From Synechocystis sp. PCC 7338 (GTDB lineage Bacteria > Cyanobacteriota > Cyanobacteriia > Cyanobacteriales > Microcystaceae): DNA of 64,000 nucleotides. Position numbers and translations under genes: made by a program. This document shows positions 8,014 to 17,452 of this stretch, piece by piece (the stretch's first letter is position 1; each line of letters begins with the position of its first letter). The stretch covers positions 3,457,488-3,521,487 of the forward strand of contig NZ_CP054306.1 in NCBI RefSeq assembly GCF_018282115.1, written 5' to 3'. The notes beneath the pieces are model-generated. The model worked only from the letters and a program-made list of their open reading frames with translations, was not told where the DNA came from and ran no database searches.

Positions 8014-8547
8014 ATGAAATCTAGTTTAGTCTTATTTTTTTTAGCGGGAGGCATACTTAGTCACACGGCCCCTATCTTCGCCCACGGAGTTAAAGTAGAA
8101 CATCGTTCGGTGGAGGCGATCGCCGTGGCGGCCCAGTACGACTCCGGAGAACCCATGGCGGAAGCCCAGGTGTTGGTCTATGCTCCGGACAATGCTTCCC
8201 AACCTTGGTTAACGGGGGTCACCGACAAACAGGGTAAATTTACCTTCACTCCTGCAGGCGATCGCCCTGGCAACTGGGAAGTTGCTGTGCGACAAGGGGG
8301 CCATGGGGCCATGGTCACCATACCTTTGCAAGCAGGAGGAGCCAATGGTGGCACAATGGATGCAGGTTCCGATCAATCCGACTCCGATAAAATGGCCCCG
8401 GAGATCACCATAGCCTCTGTTCCCAACGCCGGCGCCCTATCCCCCATTCAACGGGGCATTACCATAGGGGCGGTCATTTGGGGATTTGTGGGCACTGCCC
8501 TCTTTTTCACCGGTAAAAGTCAAAGCCACAGCAAAGGTAGAACCTAG
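8014..8547 (+). CDS. NikL-like membrane-anchored component of Ni/Co uptake
   Basis: The 177-aa protein has an N-terminal signal peptide cleaved near IFA-HG, which would leave a mature N-terminus beginning HGVKVEH. A carboxypeptidase-regulatory-like beta domain follows (GEPMAEAQVLVYAPDN; GVTDKQGKFTFTPAGDRPGNWEVAV), then a low-complexity Gly/Asp linker, one C-terminal membrane helix (ITIGAVIWGFVGTALFF) and a basic tail. This is the NikL architecture known from nickel ECF transporters lacking NikN. It begins 5 bp after the lipoprotein gene, and its stop abuts the cbiM start. The exact role of NikL is not settled in the family; assistance to metal loading is an inference. Confidence 0.75.
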   Translation: MKSSLVLFFLAGGILSHTAPIFAHGVKVEHRSVEAIAVAAQYDSGEPMAEAQVLVYAPDNASQPWLTGVTDKQGKFTFTPAGDRPGNWEVAVRQGGHGAMVTIPLQAGGANGGTMDAGSDQSDSDKMAPEITIASVPNAGALSPIQRGITIGAVIWGFVGTALFFTGKSQSHSKGRT

Positions 8548-9192
8548 ATGCACATTCCCGATGGTCTATTGCCCCCCCAGATGGTGGCGGGGGGTTATGC
8601 AGTAACGGGGTTGGCTACCTGGTATTGTTTACGGCAAATTAACCATCAAGGACATACCCTAGAAAACATTCCCAAAGCTTCGTTACTGACGGCGGCTTTT
8701 TTTGTTGCTTCCTCCCTTTATATTCCCCTGCCCCCAGTGAGTGTCCACCTGGTGCTCAATGGTTTATTGGGGGTAATACTGGGCTATTTTGCCCTGCCCG
8801 CCATTTTGATTGGCCTCTTTTTTCAAGCTTTAATGGTGGGGCACGGAGGACTGACCACCTTGGGTATTAATGGGGTGTTAATGGGTTTGCCGGCCCTAGC
8901 GGCCTATCACATCTTTCAACTGCGCCATGGGCTAGAAAAATTTCTACCAGAGTCCTGGTCCACCGGCATTTGTGCTTTTTTGGGCGGCAGTGGGGGTTTG
9001 GCTTTAACTGTGCTAATTTTCATTGCCCTGACTCTGGTTAGTTTACCGACTGGGTTAGACCCCACCGCTGAACACCGGGCTATTTTAGTGTTGGCCTTAG
9101 GGCATTTACCCCTAATACTACTGGAGGGGATCTTCACTGCTATGGTGGTTTTATTTTTGCAACGGGTGAAACCAGAATTATTGGAGGGTTAG
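8548..9192 (+). CDS. cbiM: Substrate-specific membrane component of Ni/Co ECF transporter (CbiM/NikM)
   Basis: The 214-aa integral membrane protein starts MHIPDGLLPP, the invariant N-terminus of CbiM/NikM in which the amino group and His2 bind Ni2+ or Co2+. Several hydrophobic segments follow, with the conserved VSVHLVLNGLLGVILGYFALPAIL and GHGGLTTLGINGVLMGLPAL regions. The start codon directly abuts the stop of the NikL-like gene (no spacer), consistent with translational coupling. With CbiQ and CbiO it should form an inner-membrane ATP-driven metal importer. Nickel is favoured by the NikK/NikL-like partners, but cobalt is equally possible from sequence alone. Confidence 0.92.
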   Translation: MHIPDGLLPPQMVAGGYAVTGLATWYCLRQINHQGHTLENIPKASLLTAAFFVASSLYIPLPPVSVHLVLNGLLGVILGYFALPAILIGLFFQALMVGHGGLTTLGINGVLMGLPALAAYHIFQLRHGLEKFLPESWSTGICAFLGGSGGLALTVLIFIALTLVSLPTGLDPTAEHRAILVLALGHLPLILLEGIFTAMVVLFLQRVKPELLEG

Positions 9193-9195
9193 GCC

Positions 9196-9972
9196 GTGGG
9201 CTTGATTGGGTTGGAAACCTATGTGCCTGGGCGATCGCCAATGCATCGTTGGGAACCCAGGCAAAAACTAGTCAGCCTCATGGCATTGATGTTTGCCTTG
9301 GCCATGGTGCAAAGGGTTTGGTTGGTGATTCCCATGGTGGGCGTGACTGCATTGCTCTATCGATTATCCGGTTTACCCTTGAGCTTTCTTCGCCAACGCT
9401 GGAGTTATCCTGGCTTGTTCATCTTGGCGGTGGTTATTTTACTGCCCTTTACCAGTGGGGAAACGGTGCTGGGGCAGTGGGGATGGATCAGCGTTCGTGG
9501 GGAGGGGTTAACGACCATGGTGCTCATTGTTGGGCGCTTTTTTTCCATTCTTACCCTCGGTTTTATTCTCTTTGGCACCACCCCTTTTTTAACTATAGTC
9601 AGATGTTTACGTAGCTTGGGTTTACCTCCTTTGATGGCGGATATGGCCCTGTTGGCCTACCGTTACCTATACGACATTGGCCATACTCTCCGCACCATGA
9701 AACAAGCAATGCAACTACGGGGTCTAGGCCAACGGCCGACCAAACGGCGATCGGTAGCTCACTGGGCCATGTTGTTGGGTAATCTTTTGCTCCGTAGTTA
9801 TGAACAATCCCAACGGGTTTACCAAGCCATGATTCTGCGGGGTTACGGTCAAACAACTTTCCTGGGGGGCACAGTAACGACAACGGTAGAGCAGTTATCC
9901 ACTGGTTGGGGCTTAACGGTGGCCGTATTGGCGATCGCCGTCGGTTTTGTGGTGGCGGAGGTGAGCCTATGA
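9196..9972 (+). CDS. cbiQ: ECF transporter transmembrane coupling protein CbiQ/NikQ
   Basis: This 258-aa protein starts at GTG 9196. It has four or more hydrophobic helices and the cytoplasmic coupling helices with the Ala-Arg-Gly type signature (TMKQAMQLRGLGQ and YQAMILRGYGQ), which dock onto the ATPase in ECF T-components. It transmits ATP hydrolysis by CbiO to CbiM. It sits 3 bp after cbiM, and its last four bases overlap the start of cbiO (ATGA). Confidence 0.92.
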   Translation: MGLIGLETYVPGRSPMHRWEPRQKLVSLMALMFALAMVQRVWLVIPMVGVTALLYRLSGLPLSFLRQRWSYPGLFILAVVILLPFTSGETVLGQWGWISVRGEGLTTMVLIVGRFFSILTLGFILFGTTPFLTIVRCLRSLGLPPLMADMALLAYRYLYDIGHTLRTMKQAMQLRGLGQRPTKRRSVAHWAMLLGNLLLRSYEQSQRVYQAMILRGYGQTTFLGGTVTTTVEQLSTGWGLTVAVLAIAVGFVVAEVSL

Positions 9973-10748
9973 CTTTAAGCAATGTGCGGAGTATGGACCA
10001 GAGCCGGGAGGAGCAAACAATTCCATTTCTAGAACCCAACGCAATCACAGTGCGGGAACTATGCTTTGCCTATGTCCGCCAGGCACCAGTGTTGGACAAC
10101 CTATCGTTGCAGGTTGCCCCCAAGGAGCGGCTAGGGATCATTGGCCACAATGGTTGCGGCAAGACCACCTTATTTTTACTACTCTGTGGACTGCTCAAAC
10201 CCAGCGCTGGCACCATCGAGTTATGGGGCTTTCCCCTGCAACCGGGGAAATTTTTACCGGAAGTGGGGTTATTGTTTCAAAATCCCACCGACCAACTATT
10301 TGCCACTTCTGTGTGGGACGACATTGCCTTTGGCCCGCAAAATATGGGCCTGTCAGAGGAAGCGGTAGCCCAACGAGTAACCCAGGCCGCCCAGTTAACG
10401 GGGGTTACTGCTTTGCTAGAACGATTACCCCATCATCTGTCCGGGGGAGAAAAACAAATGGTGGCGATCGCCGGTTTGTTGGCCATGGCCCCGAAAATTC
10501 TCTTCTGTGACGAACCCACGGCTAGCTTGGACATCAGGGCCCGTCGTCAGTTAATTGACTTTTTGCAACAGTTCCAGGAAACGTTACTGATTTCCTCCCA
10601 TGATCTGGAATTTGTTCTAGAAGTCTGTGATCGGGTGATCGTCATTGATCAAGGGCAGATTGTCGCCGATGGTGGGGCAGAGGAAATTATGGGTAACCAA
10701 ACCCTGATGGTAAGTCATGGTTTAGAAAGCCCCTATTCCCTCCGTTAA
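9969..10748 (+). CDS. cbiO: ECF transporter ATPase CbiO/NikO
   Basis: This is a 259-aa ABC ATPase. Walker A is GHNGCGKTT, the Q-loop region is FQNPTDQLFATSVWDDIAFG (the TDQLF form typical of ECF ATPases), the signature is LSGGEKQ, Walker B is ILFCDEPTASLD and the switch His is in SSHDLEF. The start at 9969 (MTLSNVRSMDQ) overlaps the cbiQ stop by 4 bases. An upstream ATG at 9906 would run inside cbiQ and gives unconvincing residues. It is the last gene of the operon; the convergent metallophosphoesterase gene ends 82 bp further on. Confidence 0.93.
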   Translation: MTLSNVRSMDQSREEQTIPFLEPNAITVRELCFAYVRQAPVLDNLSLQVAPKERLGIIGHNGCGKTTLFLLLCGLLKPSAGTIELWGFPLQPGKFLPEVGLLFQNPTDQLFATSVWDDIAFGPQNMGLSEEAVAQRVTQAAQLTGVTALLERLPHHLSGGEKQMVAIAGLLAMAPKILFCDEPTASLDIRARRQLIDFLQQFQETLLISSHDLEFVLEVCDRVIVIDQGQIVADGGAEEIMGNQTLMVSHGLESPYSLR

Positions 10749-10830
10749 TGGCGCTCAGCGAACCGTGGGGAAAGCTCAGATCCACCTCCCTAGAATTCCA
10801 GCACAACCAGATAGACCAGGCCTAGACAAG

Positions 10831-11742
10831 TTAATGAGCACTAGTCCAAAGGGTTTCCTGGCTGACAATTTCTCCGTTACTCCGTAACCAAACCAGGGTA
10901 ATTTTTTCCACGGTACCATTAACCAAAGTCACCAGGGAAAAATTACGGGCAGGGGGCAAACTGCCTTTTTCCGTTTGGATGCGGGGCACACAGGCCGCAT
11001 TGAGATATACCGTTCCTTGATGATCTACATAAACCCTATCCCGCAGACGATCCTGGCGATGTCTAAGGCGATGGTGCATATGGCCGAAGGTCACCAATGG
11101 TACTTGTTTACCTTGTTCCCGCACAGAGGCGATCGCCCAAGCCAAATCGGGATCGCCAAAATCGCCCCCCAAGGGGTTCCAATCCCGACCACAGATGGAT
11201 TCTGGATGATTGCCTAAGCCGGTGGGACCATTATGGGCCAAAAAAATTAACGTTTCATGGGGGCTAGCCAGGGCCGTTGCGGCAATCTGGGTTTGGGACT
11301 GGGTAAAGTTTTCCATGCCATACCGTTCCCGCAAAAAGTGTTTATTTTTCCATTCATTGCCCCCCCAGGTAAAGGGCCTGCCCCCCACCACCGAGAGGCC
11401 AAATTGCTGAAAATCCCGGCGGCCATAGCTAACATCCGCCACCCCCAGTAGTTCCTGCTGAGCTTTCACCCGGTCTTCCTTTTGGCGATCGTAGGGGCAC
11501 TTTTTGCGGCCCCAATCGGAGGCGGTGAACCAAGCATCGTGGTTACCAAATACCGTGGCCTTGGGGATGGTTAAAGAGGCAATTAAGCTGACCACCGGCA
11601 ATGATTCGTTGCCAAAATCACCCACAAATAGCACTAAATCTACAGCGACGGCCTGGAGGGCTTGGTGGTCTGCCAATTCCCATTGGTCATGGATATCACC
11701 CACAACGGCCAGGGTAATGGTTGCAGTAGGTTGGGAGGCCAT
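10831..11742 (-). CDS. Calcineurin-like metallophosphoesterase (TIGR04168-type)
   Basis: The 303-aa protein has the dimetal phosphoesterase motifs in order: GDIHDQWE, VGDFGNE, GNHDAWF, a later LAHNGPTG and GHMHHRL. No signal peptide is visible. The overall sequence fits the cyanobacterial/plastid TIGR04168 metallophosphoesterase family, whose substrate is not known to me. Its ATG overlaps the last base of the gyrA stop (TAATG), so it is likely translated from the gyrA message. It is convergent with the metal-transport operon. Confidence 0.85.
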   Translation of the reverse strand: MASQPTATITLAVVGDIHDQWELADHQALQAVAVDLVLFVGDFGNESLPVVSLIASLTIPKATVFGNHDAWFTASDWGRKKCPYDRQKEDRVKAQQELLGVADVSYGRRDFQQFGLSVVGGRPFTWGGNEWKNKHFLRERYGMENFTQSQTQIAATALASPHETLIFLAHNGPTGLGNHPESICGRDWNPLGGDFGDPDLAWAIASVREQGKQVPLVTFGHMHHRLRHRQDRLRDRVYVDHQGTVYLNAACVPRIQTEKGSLPPARNFSLVTLVNGTVEKITLVWLRSNGEIVSQETLWTSAH

Positions 11743-14324
11743 TAACTCTCTTCACTTTCTGCGGTTTCCGCTAATTCTTCTTCCCCAGAAGGGGGAACCA
11801 GGGCCACAGCGGCGATCGCATCGTCGGCATCTAACCTTTGTACCCGTACCCCGGTGGCACTACGAGACTGGGGGGAAATATCGTTCACAGACTGGCGAAT
11901 AATAATGCCCCGATTGGTGACAATCATCAATTCGTCGTCGAAGTTGACCACATGGAGAGCCACTAGCTGATCATCCTTGGATTTGAAGCGGATGGCCTTC
12001 ACTCCCAAACCAGCCCGGTGTTGCAAGCGGAACTGACCCACCGGCACCCGTTTGCCAAACCCCTTCATGGTTACCCCCAGTAACCAAGGGCCAGGATTTT
12101 CGCTTTCTTCTAAAATGGCATCGCTATCGGGGCCCAAATCCTCGTCCGCTTCATCATCACCTCCAACACCAATGTTGGCCACCACTTGGCTGGGCAAAAT
12201 GTCCATGCTAATGAGGGCATCCCCCGAGCGGAGGCGCATGGATTTAACTCCTCTGGTGGCCCGACCCAGGGCCCGCAGTTCGTCCTGATCCGCTTTGAAG
12301 TGGATGGCCATGCCCTTTTGAGAGCCAATGATAATGCTATCTTCTGCTTTGGCTAAGCGCACCCAGCGCAACTGGTCTCCTTCTACCAAAGAGATGGCGA
12401 TCAGACCGTTGGAGCGGATGTTACTGAAGGCGGACAGGGCCGTTTTTTTGATGTAGCCCTGCTTGGTCAGCATGATGAAATAGGTATCGTCATCAAATTC
12501 TGAGACGGAAACCAGGGACGTAATTTTTTCATCCTTGGGGATGGGCAACATTTGCACAATGGGGACTCCCCGGGCGGTGCGAGAAGCGATGGGAATTTGG
12601 TAGGCACTGAGGCTGTAAACTACCCCCCGATCACTAAAGAACAGCACCTTGTCGTGGTCGCAACAGGAAAGGAAATGCTCCACTCCGTCGTCTTCCTTAA
12701 TTTTGGCAGCGGCTTTACCCCTGGTGGCCCGGTTTTGGGTGCCAAAGGTGTTGGCGGGCATTCGTTTGATGTAGCCCTGTTCCGTCAATAAAATTAAAGC
12801 TTGGTCATTGGCAATTAAATCTGTGTCGATCAGTTCCCCGTCTTCTTGGACAATAACGGTGCGGCGGGGGGTGGCGTGGATGGCTTTAATTTGGGCCAGT
12901 TCTTCTTCAATAATGGCGTTGACCCTTTCCCGGCGAGCGAGGATGTCCTGGAGGTCGGCAATTTTAGCCTGCAATTCTTCGTGCTCAGCGGTGATCTTAT
13001 CCGCTTCTAGGGCGGTTAAGCGTCGTAATTGCATTTGCAAAATGGCGTCGGCCTGCACTTCCGACAAGGCAAAGCCTTCCACCAATTCAGTTTTGGCGCT
13101 GGCGGTGTCGGCGGCGGCCCGGATGAGGCGAATTACTGCATCTAAATTATCCAAGGCAATTAGTAAACCCTGGAGGAGATGGTCCCTTTCCTCTGCTTTA
13201 CGCAGTTCGTAGCGAGTGCGGCGGGTGATGGTTTCCACACGGAAATCCAGGAACACCGTCAGGAATTTTTTGATGGTTAAAACCTGGGGTTCTCCATCTA
13301 CCAGGGCTAGCAAATTGGCGCCAAAGTTGCTCTGGATGGGGGTTTGCTTATAAAGATTATTGAGCACCACCCGGGCATAGGCATCCCGTTTCAGTTCGAT
13401 TACAATTCTCATGCCGTCCCGGTCGCTCTCGTCCCGGATGTCGGCAATGCCATCGATTTTTTTGTCGTTAACTAAGTCGGCAATGCGTTCGATTAAAGAT
13501 GCTTTATTGGTTTGGTATGGCAACTCGGTGATGATAATCGCATCCCGGTCTGGACGGCCTGGATGTTCCATGGTCTCAATGCTGGCCACCCCCCGCATGG
13601 TGATGGAGCCCCGCCCGGTGAGATAGGCTTCCCGAATGCCCGATCGCCCGAGGATTTGGGCCCCGGTGGGAAAGTCAGGGCCGGGAATGATTTGCATCAG
13701 TTCCTGTTCGCTGATGTCGGGGTTTTGCACCACGGCAATCGCCGCGTCGATGACTTCCCCGAGGTTATGGGGAGGAATATTGGTGGCCATGCCCACGGCA
13801 ATGCCGGAGGAACCATTGACCAAAAGTTGGGGAATGCGGGCGGGGAGCACCACCGGTTCCTGTTGGGAACCGTCAAAGTTATCAATGAAATCTACGGTTT
13901 CCGCTTCGATGTCCCGCAGGAGGGCATTGGTGGAAAGGGGTCTGAGTCTAGATTCTGTGTACCGCATTGCGGCGGCGGGGTCATTGTCAACGGAGCCAAA
14001 GTTGCCATGGCCGTCGATTAACGGTTCCCGCATGGAAAATTCCTGTGCCATACGCACCAGGGCGTCATACACCGCTGTGTCCCCGTGGGGGTGGTATTTT
14101 CCCAGCACTTCCCCCACCACCCGGGCACATTTCCGGAAGGGGCGATCGGGGGTGAGTCCCAACTCATACATGGCATAGAGAATGCGTCTATGGACTGGCT
14201 TGAGTCCATCCCGTGCATCGGGTAACGCCCGCCCGACAATCACACTCATGGCATATTCCAGGTATGAGCGCGACATTTCGTTTCTGAGGTCAGTCGCAAT
14301 CAGGCGATCGGGCGAGTCAGTCAT
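11742..14324 (-). CDS. gyrA: DNA gyrase subunit A (type IIA topoisomerase A subunit)
   Basis: This is an 860-aa protein from the ATG at 14322-14324 ([13 protein letters not shown]). The catalytic tyrosine falls at residue 122 (AAAMRYTES), and the quinolone-pocket positions read Thr83 and Asp87 in [10 protein letters not shown]. The winged-helix/tower core is followed by a beta-pinwheel C-terminal domain with repeats such as [16 protein letters not shown], plus an acidic tail. The seven-residue GyrA box is degenerate: QNRATRGK at 530-537 in place of the QRRGGKG form. The role as gyrase A rather than topoisomerase IV A rests on overall similarity and on remembered PCC 6803 annotation. It overlaps the metallophosphoesterase gene by 1 base. 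An in-frame ATG at 14378 would add 18 unconserved residues. Confidence 0.93.
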   Translation of the reverse strand: MTDSPDRLIATDLRNEMSRSYLEYAMSVIVGRALPDARDGLKPVHRRILYAMYELGLTPDRPFRKCARVVGEVLGKYHPHGDTAVYDALVRMAQEFSMREPLIDGHGNFGSVDNDPAAAMRYTESRLRPLSTNALLRDIEAETVDFIDNFDGSQQEPVVLPARIPQLLVNGSSGIAVGMATNIPPHNLGEVIDAAIAVVQNPDISEQELMQIIPGPDFPTGAQILGRSGIREAYLTGRGSITMRGVASIETMEHPGRPDRDAIIITELPYQTNKASLIERIADLVNDKKIDGIADIRDESDRDGMRIVIELKRDAYARVVLNNLYKQTPIQSNFGANLLALVDGEPQVLTIKKFLTVFLDFRVETITRRTRYELRKAEERDHLLQGLLIALDNLDAVIRLIRAAADTASAKTELVEGFALSEVQADAILQMQLRRLTALEADKITAEHEELQAKIADLQDILARRERVNAIIEEELAQIKAIHATPRRTVIVQEDGELIDTDLIANDQALILLTEQGYIKRMPANTFGTQNRATRGKAAAKIKEDDGVEHFLSCCDHDKVLFFSDRGVVYSLSAYQIPIASRTARGVPIVQMLPIPKDEKITSLVSVSEFDDDTYFIMLTKQGYIKKTALSAFSNIRSNGLIAISLVEGDQLRWVRLAKAEDSIIIGSQKGMAIHFKADQDELRALGRATRGVKSMRLRSGDALISMDILPSQVVANIGVGGDDEADEDLGPDSDAILEESENPGPWLLGVTMKGFGKRVPVGQFRLQHRAGLGVKAIRFKSKDDQLVALHVVNFDDELMIVTNRGIIIRQSVNDISPQSRSATGVRVQRLDADDAIAAVALVPPSGEEELAETAESEES

Positions 14325-14769
14325 GCAATTACTCCAAGGCAGTTTGAAAGGTTTGAGTTGCGTTCCAATTCCCCCCAAGGGAACCGGGTAACAAGGCTCA
14401 AAACAGCCTCTATTCTACCATTGGCGAGGGTGGGAGCCTCCCCCCTAGTACTCTCTTCGATTGCTCCTCAATTTTCACTCTACAGTTTGTTTAAAAGTCC
14501 CTCTTATTCCTTAATTTTAAGGGGAAATCACCTCAAATTTACCTAGTATTACCAGAGTTTCCGTGGATCGTTTTAGAGGGCAGAATAAAACCCTGCAAAC
14601 AAGTTCTGAGAAATTAGCCCTTATGGGAAGAAAATAACTTGGTGATCGCCATGGTGAATTAATTAATTACCATCCTTCTCTGATTTTGGTTGCTCGAAGC
14701 TAAATAGCTATCAGCATAAATTAAATTTATTTTTTGTCAGGTCAAGCCGATGTAATTAAGTCTAAAGCA
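14325..14769. other. Intergenic region upstream of gyrA
   Basis: The region probably holds the gyrA promoter and leader and the 3' end of the DUF29 gene message. A 23-bp near-perfect palindrome (ATGGT-GAATTAATTAATT-ACCAT, 14651-14673) is the only striking structure. Open frames here look like chance. No RNA gene is recognised. Confidence 0.4.
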
Positions 14770-15168
14770 TCATTTATTTAGACTATTATAATCGACCATC
14801 TTAGCCAATTCTTCACTGGAATAGCGACCTTCAAAAGCTTCCGCCGCCGCCTCTGCCAGGGCAATTCGATAGGCATCAGTTAAAGCTTCCCTCAACTCTT
14901 CTGAGGATAAATAAGTCCCCTCTGCTTTACGTCGTTGATTAGTTTTTTGAATTTCGTCCACTGAGTTGACGATCAACAAATCCGACGAGCGGGTACTGAG
15001 TTTTTCTGCCTGTCGTTTAATTAAATGTAGTAGAAGTATCTTAGCATAATTACTAATTTTATTGATCTTATCGTCCCTACTCATTTCCGTCATTTCCTCC
15101 ACCAACACCAGAGTGTCAGAAACATTTTCTTGGGACAATAACGTTTTCAGTTCTAACAATTCTTCCAT
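14770..15168 (-). CDS. DUF29 family protein
   Basis: A 132-aa soluble protein, almost wholly alpha-helical and rich in charged residues. It begins MEELLELKTLLSQENV, continues with the segment ISNYAKILLLHLIKRQAEKL and ends in an acidic helix-rich tail. The LLLHLIKRQAE segment and overall size fit DUF29, a family expanded in cyanobacteria with no firm biochemical function. It lies between the antiporter gene and gyrA on the same strand; a short gap separates it from the antiporter stop, so it may be cotranscribed. There is no sign of a toxin partner directly adjacent. Confidence 0.7.
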   Translation of the reverse strand: MEELLELKTLLSQENVSDTLVLVEEMTEMSRDDKINKISNYAKILLLHLIKRQAEKLSTRSSDLLIVNSVDEIQKTNQRRKAEGTYLSSEELREALTDAYRIALAEAAAEAFEGRYSSEELAKMVDYNSLNK

Positions 15169-15221
15169 TACTTTTCTCCCATAAACTAACTGTTTGAATT
15201 TGGACCAACAAATAACGAAGG

Positions 15222-17318
15222 CTAAGCGTAGGGATCGCCAAATAAGACGAAAGAACTGGTAATTTCCCGCAAAATTTTATCGGTGACTTCCCCCAGGGCC
15301 ACTCCCCCCACCGATCGCCGCCGGAAAGAACGGAGCACCACTAGGTCAAAGGTGTGGGAAACCCGAACCAGTACTTTAGCGGCATCGTCATGGCAAATAA
15401 CTTTAATCGGATAGTCCGCCGTGGCCCGACATTGGTTTAAAAACCGCTCCATTTCCCCTTTAAAAGCTTGCACCTGGGCCGGTGAAGTGTTGTAGGGACA
15501 AACGTGGAGCAGGGTAACAATGGCTCCATTGGTTTCCGCCAAGCGCTGGGTGAACTGGAATAGTTCCAAGGTTTGGGGGGTGAGATTTTTAATCGGGAAA
15601 AGAATGCGATGGAAAGAATGGGGGTCAGACAGAAGCCGCATCACTGCCACCGGACAGTGGGCTGACCAGAAAACACTATCGATGGTGCTGCCAAACAATT
15701 TAGCTCGTAAACCAAGGGACTGCTGACTCCAACCCATGATGATCAAGTCGGCATTTTTTTCCCTAGCTGTGTGGCTAATGGCCCGGGCGACATCGTCATC
15801 AATGCGCAGGGCTGGGTGGGCATCTATTTTCAGGGTGGTGGCCAGTTCCGTCGCCTGTTGCAATAAGATTTCGTTTCTGGTTAGCCTTCTAGTCAAACCC
15901 GGATCATCCATATGTACTGGTGCCTTGGCGATCGCTAGGGGAATCACCACCCCATTCTCATGGCGGGCGATCAAGGCTCCCATTTCCAATAAATAGCTCA
16001 GAGTTTGGGGATTCTGGGTGGGAACTAAAACCGTAAAGGTGGAAGCTTTGGGGGGCACCAGGGTAATCTCGCCATTCTCCCCCGGTAAAGCCGAGTCATC
16101 TTCCAGGTTGGACAGACTATTGGGGAGCGGAATTTTAGTGGCAAATTTGGCAGTCATCAAGGGGCCAATGATGGACGTGATTAGCATCAACACAATGATG
16201 GTGTTCAATACCGTTTCCGACACCAGGCGATCGCCAGAGGCATTAATTGCTTGATAACCGGCCACCGCCGCCGCCAATGTGGCCGCCACCTGGGGAATGG
16301 AAAGAGACCACATGGTTAAACCTTCTGTCCAGGTATAGCCTAATTTCAGTTGGGCCAGGATGGCCGCAACCCCCTTGGAGATGATCAGTCCTCCGACAAT
16401 GGCCAGCACGAGGGGAAACAGGGTGGTGAGGGTAACCATAAAAGCCGGTAAATCCAACAATAGCCCAATACCAATAAAGAAAAAGGGAATGAATAAGGTA
16501 GTACCCAAAAATTCGACTTTTTCCTTGACTGGCCCGTTGCCCAAGACATCATTCACCGCCAGCCCGGCTAGGAAAGCCCCCACAATTTTGTCCACATTGA
16601 TCAATTCCGACCCCACAGAAGCAAGGAACACTGCCAGCAATACGAAGAGAAATTGATTACTCTGCTCATCTCCGGTGCGACGAAAATATTCCTTCCCTGC
16701 CCAATCAAAGCCCACTAAAACCAAGGCACTGTAACCGGCGATCGCCACCAACTGTACAACTAAACCTGTCGGGGAAAAACTACCACTGTGGATGGAAATA
16801 CAGATAGCCAAAACCAGTAAAGCGGCAATATCCGTGAAAATGGTAGCCCCAATGGTGACCATCACCGCCTGATTTCGCACAATGCCCAACCGTTGCACAA
16901 TGGGATAGCCCAATAGGGTGTGAGACGCAAATAGGGAGCCCATCAACACAGAAGCATTGAGGGAGTAACCAAAAAGTTGACCCACGGCCAACCCCGTGAG
17001 CAAAGGAATGGCAAAGGTTAGAAAACCATAGAGCAAAGAACGGTTGCGGGTGCGGCGGAAGTCCACCATGTCGATTTCCAACCCCGCCACAAACATCAGG
17101 TAAATTTTGCCAATATCGGTGAAAAGCTTGATGCTTTCCGAATCCTGATCCAATACCCCTAGTCCACTTTTTCCCAATACAATGCCAGCGAACAAAAGAC
17201 CTACCAATCCCGGTAGCTTGAGACGCTCAAAAATTGGCGGCAGAATCAGGGTCACCAATAATAAAATGGTGAAGTCCATTAAAGGATTACTCGGAATTGG
17301 TGCGAATAAGCCATCCAT
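15222..17318 (-). CDS. nhaS5: Na+/H+ antiporter (CPA2/NapA type) with C-terminal USP-like domains
   Basis: This is a 698-aa membrane protein. Residues about 14-395 form the CPA2 transport domain with a dozen or so hydrophobic helices (ILPPIFERLKLPGLVGLLFAG; GLEIDMVDFRRTRNRS; AFLAGLAVND). After a linker near 410, two universal-stress-protein-like domains follow (AREKNADLIIMGWSQQSLG and HTFDLVVLRSFRRRS), which should face the cytoplasm and may bind nucleotide. The family exchanges Na+ or K+ for protons; direction and ion are not readable here. PCC 6803 has the same arrangement of antiporter, DUF29 and gyrA, and the antiporter there is called NhaS5 as far as I recall. An internal ATG 13 codons in is an alternative start. 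Confidence 0.85.
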   Translation of the reverse strand: MDGLFAPIPSNPLMDFTILLLVTLILPPIFERLKLPGLVGLLFAGIVLGKSGLGVLDQDSESIKLFTDIGKIYLMFVAGLEIDMVDFRRTRNRSLLYGFLTFAIPLLTGLAVGQLFGYSLNASVLMGSLFASHTLLGYPIVQRLGIVRNQAVMVTIGATIFTDIAALLVLAICISIHSGSFSPTGLVVQLVAIAGYSALVLVGFDWAGKEYFRRTGDEQSNQFLFVLLAVFLASVGSELINVDKIVGAFLAGLAVNDVLGNGPVKEKVEFLGTTLFIPFFFIGIGLLLDLPAFMVTLTTLFPLVLAIVGGLIISKGVAAILAQLKLGYTWTEGLTMWSLSIPQVAATLAAAVAGYQAINASGDRLVSETVLNTIIVLMLITSIIGPLMTAKFATKIPLPNSLSNLEDDSALPGENGEITLVPPKASTFTVLVPTQNPQTLSYLLEMGALIARHENGVVIPLAIAKAPVHMDDPGLTRRLTRNEILLQQATELATTLKIDAHPALRIDDDVARAISHTAREKNADLIIMGWSQQSLGLRAKLFGSTIDSVFWSAHCPVAVMRLLSDPHSFHRILFPIKNLTPQTLELFQFTQRLAETNGAIVTLLHVCPYNTSPAQVQAFKGEMERFLNQCRATADYPIKVICHDDAAKVLVRVSHTFDLVVLRSFRRRSVGGVALGEVTDKILREITSSFVLFGDPYA

Positions 17319-17452
17319 AAAGTGGGTGGAGATTGTTTAGGTCATAGGCAGGAGCCATGGGCATCATCATACCTTTCCGGCTCCCGATCGCCATTTCTCG
17401 TCCGTTGGCCCCTGTCAGCCTGGCCATTGTTCCAGCTTTACCCTTTACCCCC

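Noticed and set aside
13512..14178. Long plus-strand frames opposite gyrA (169 and 180 codons)
   Set aside because: They are shadows of a well-supported conserved gene; the frames persist because of codon bias in gyrA.
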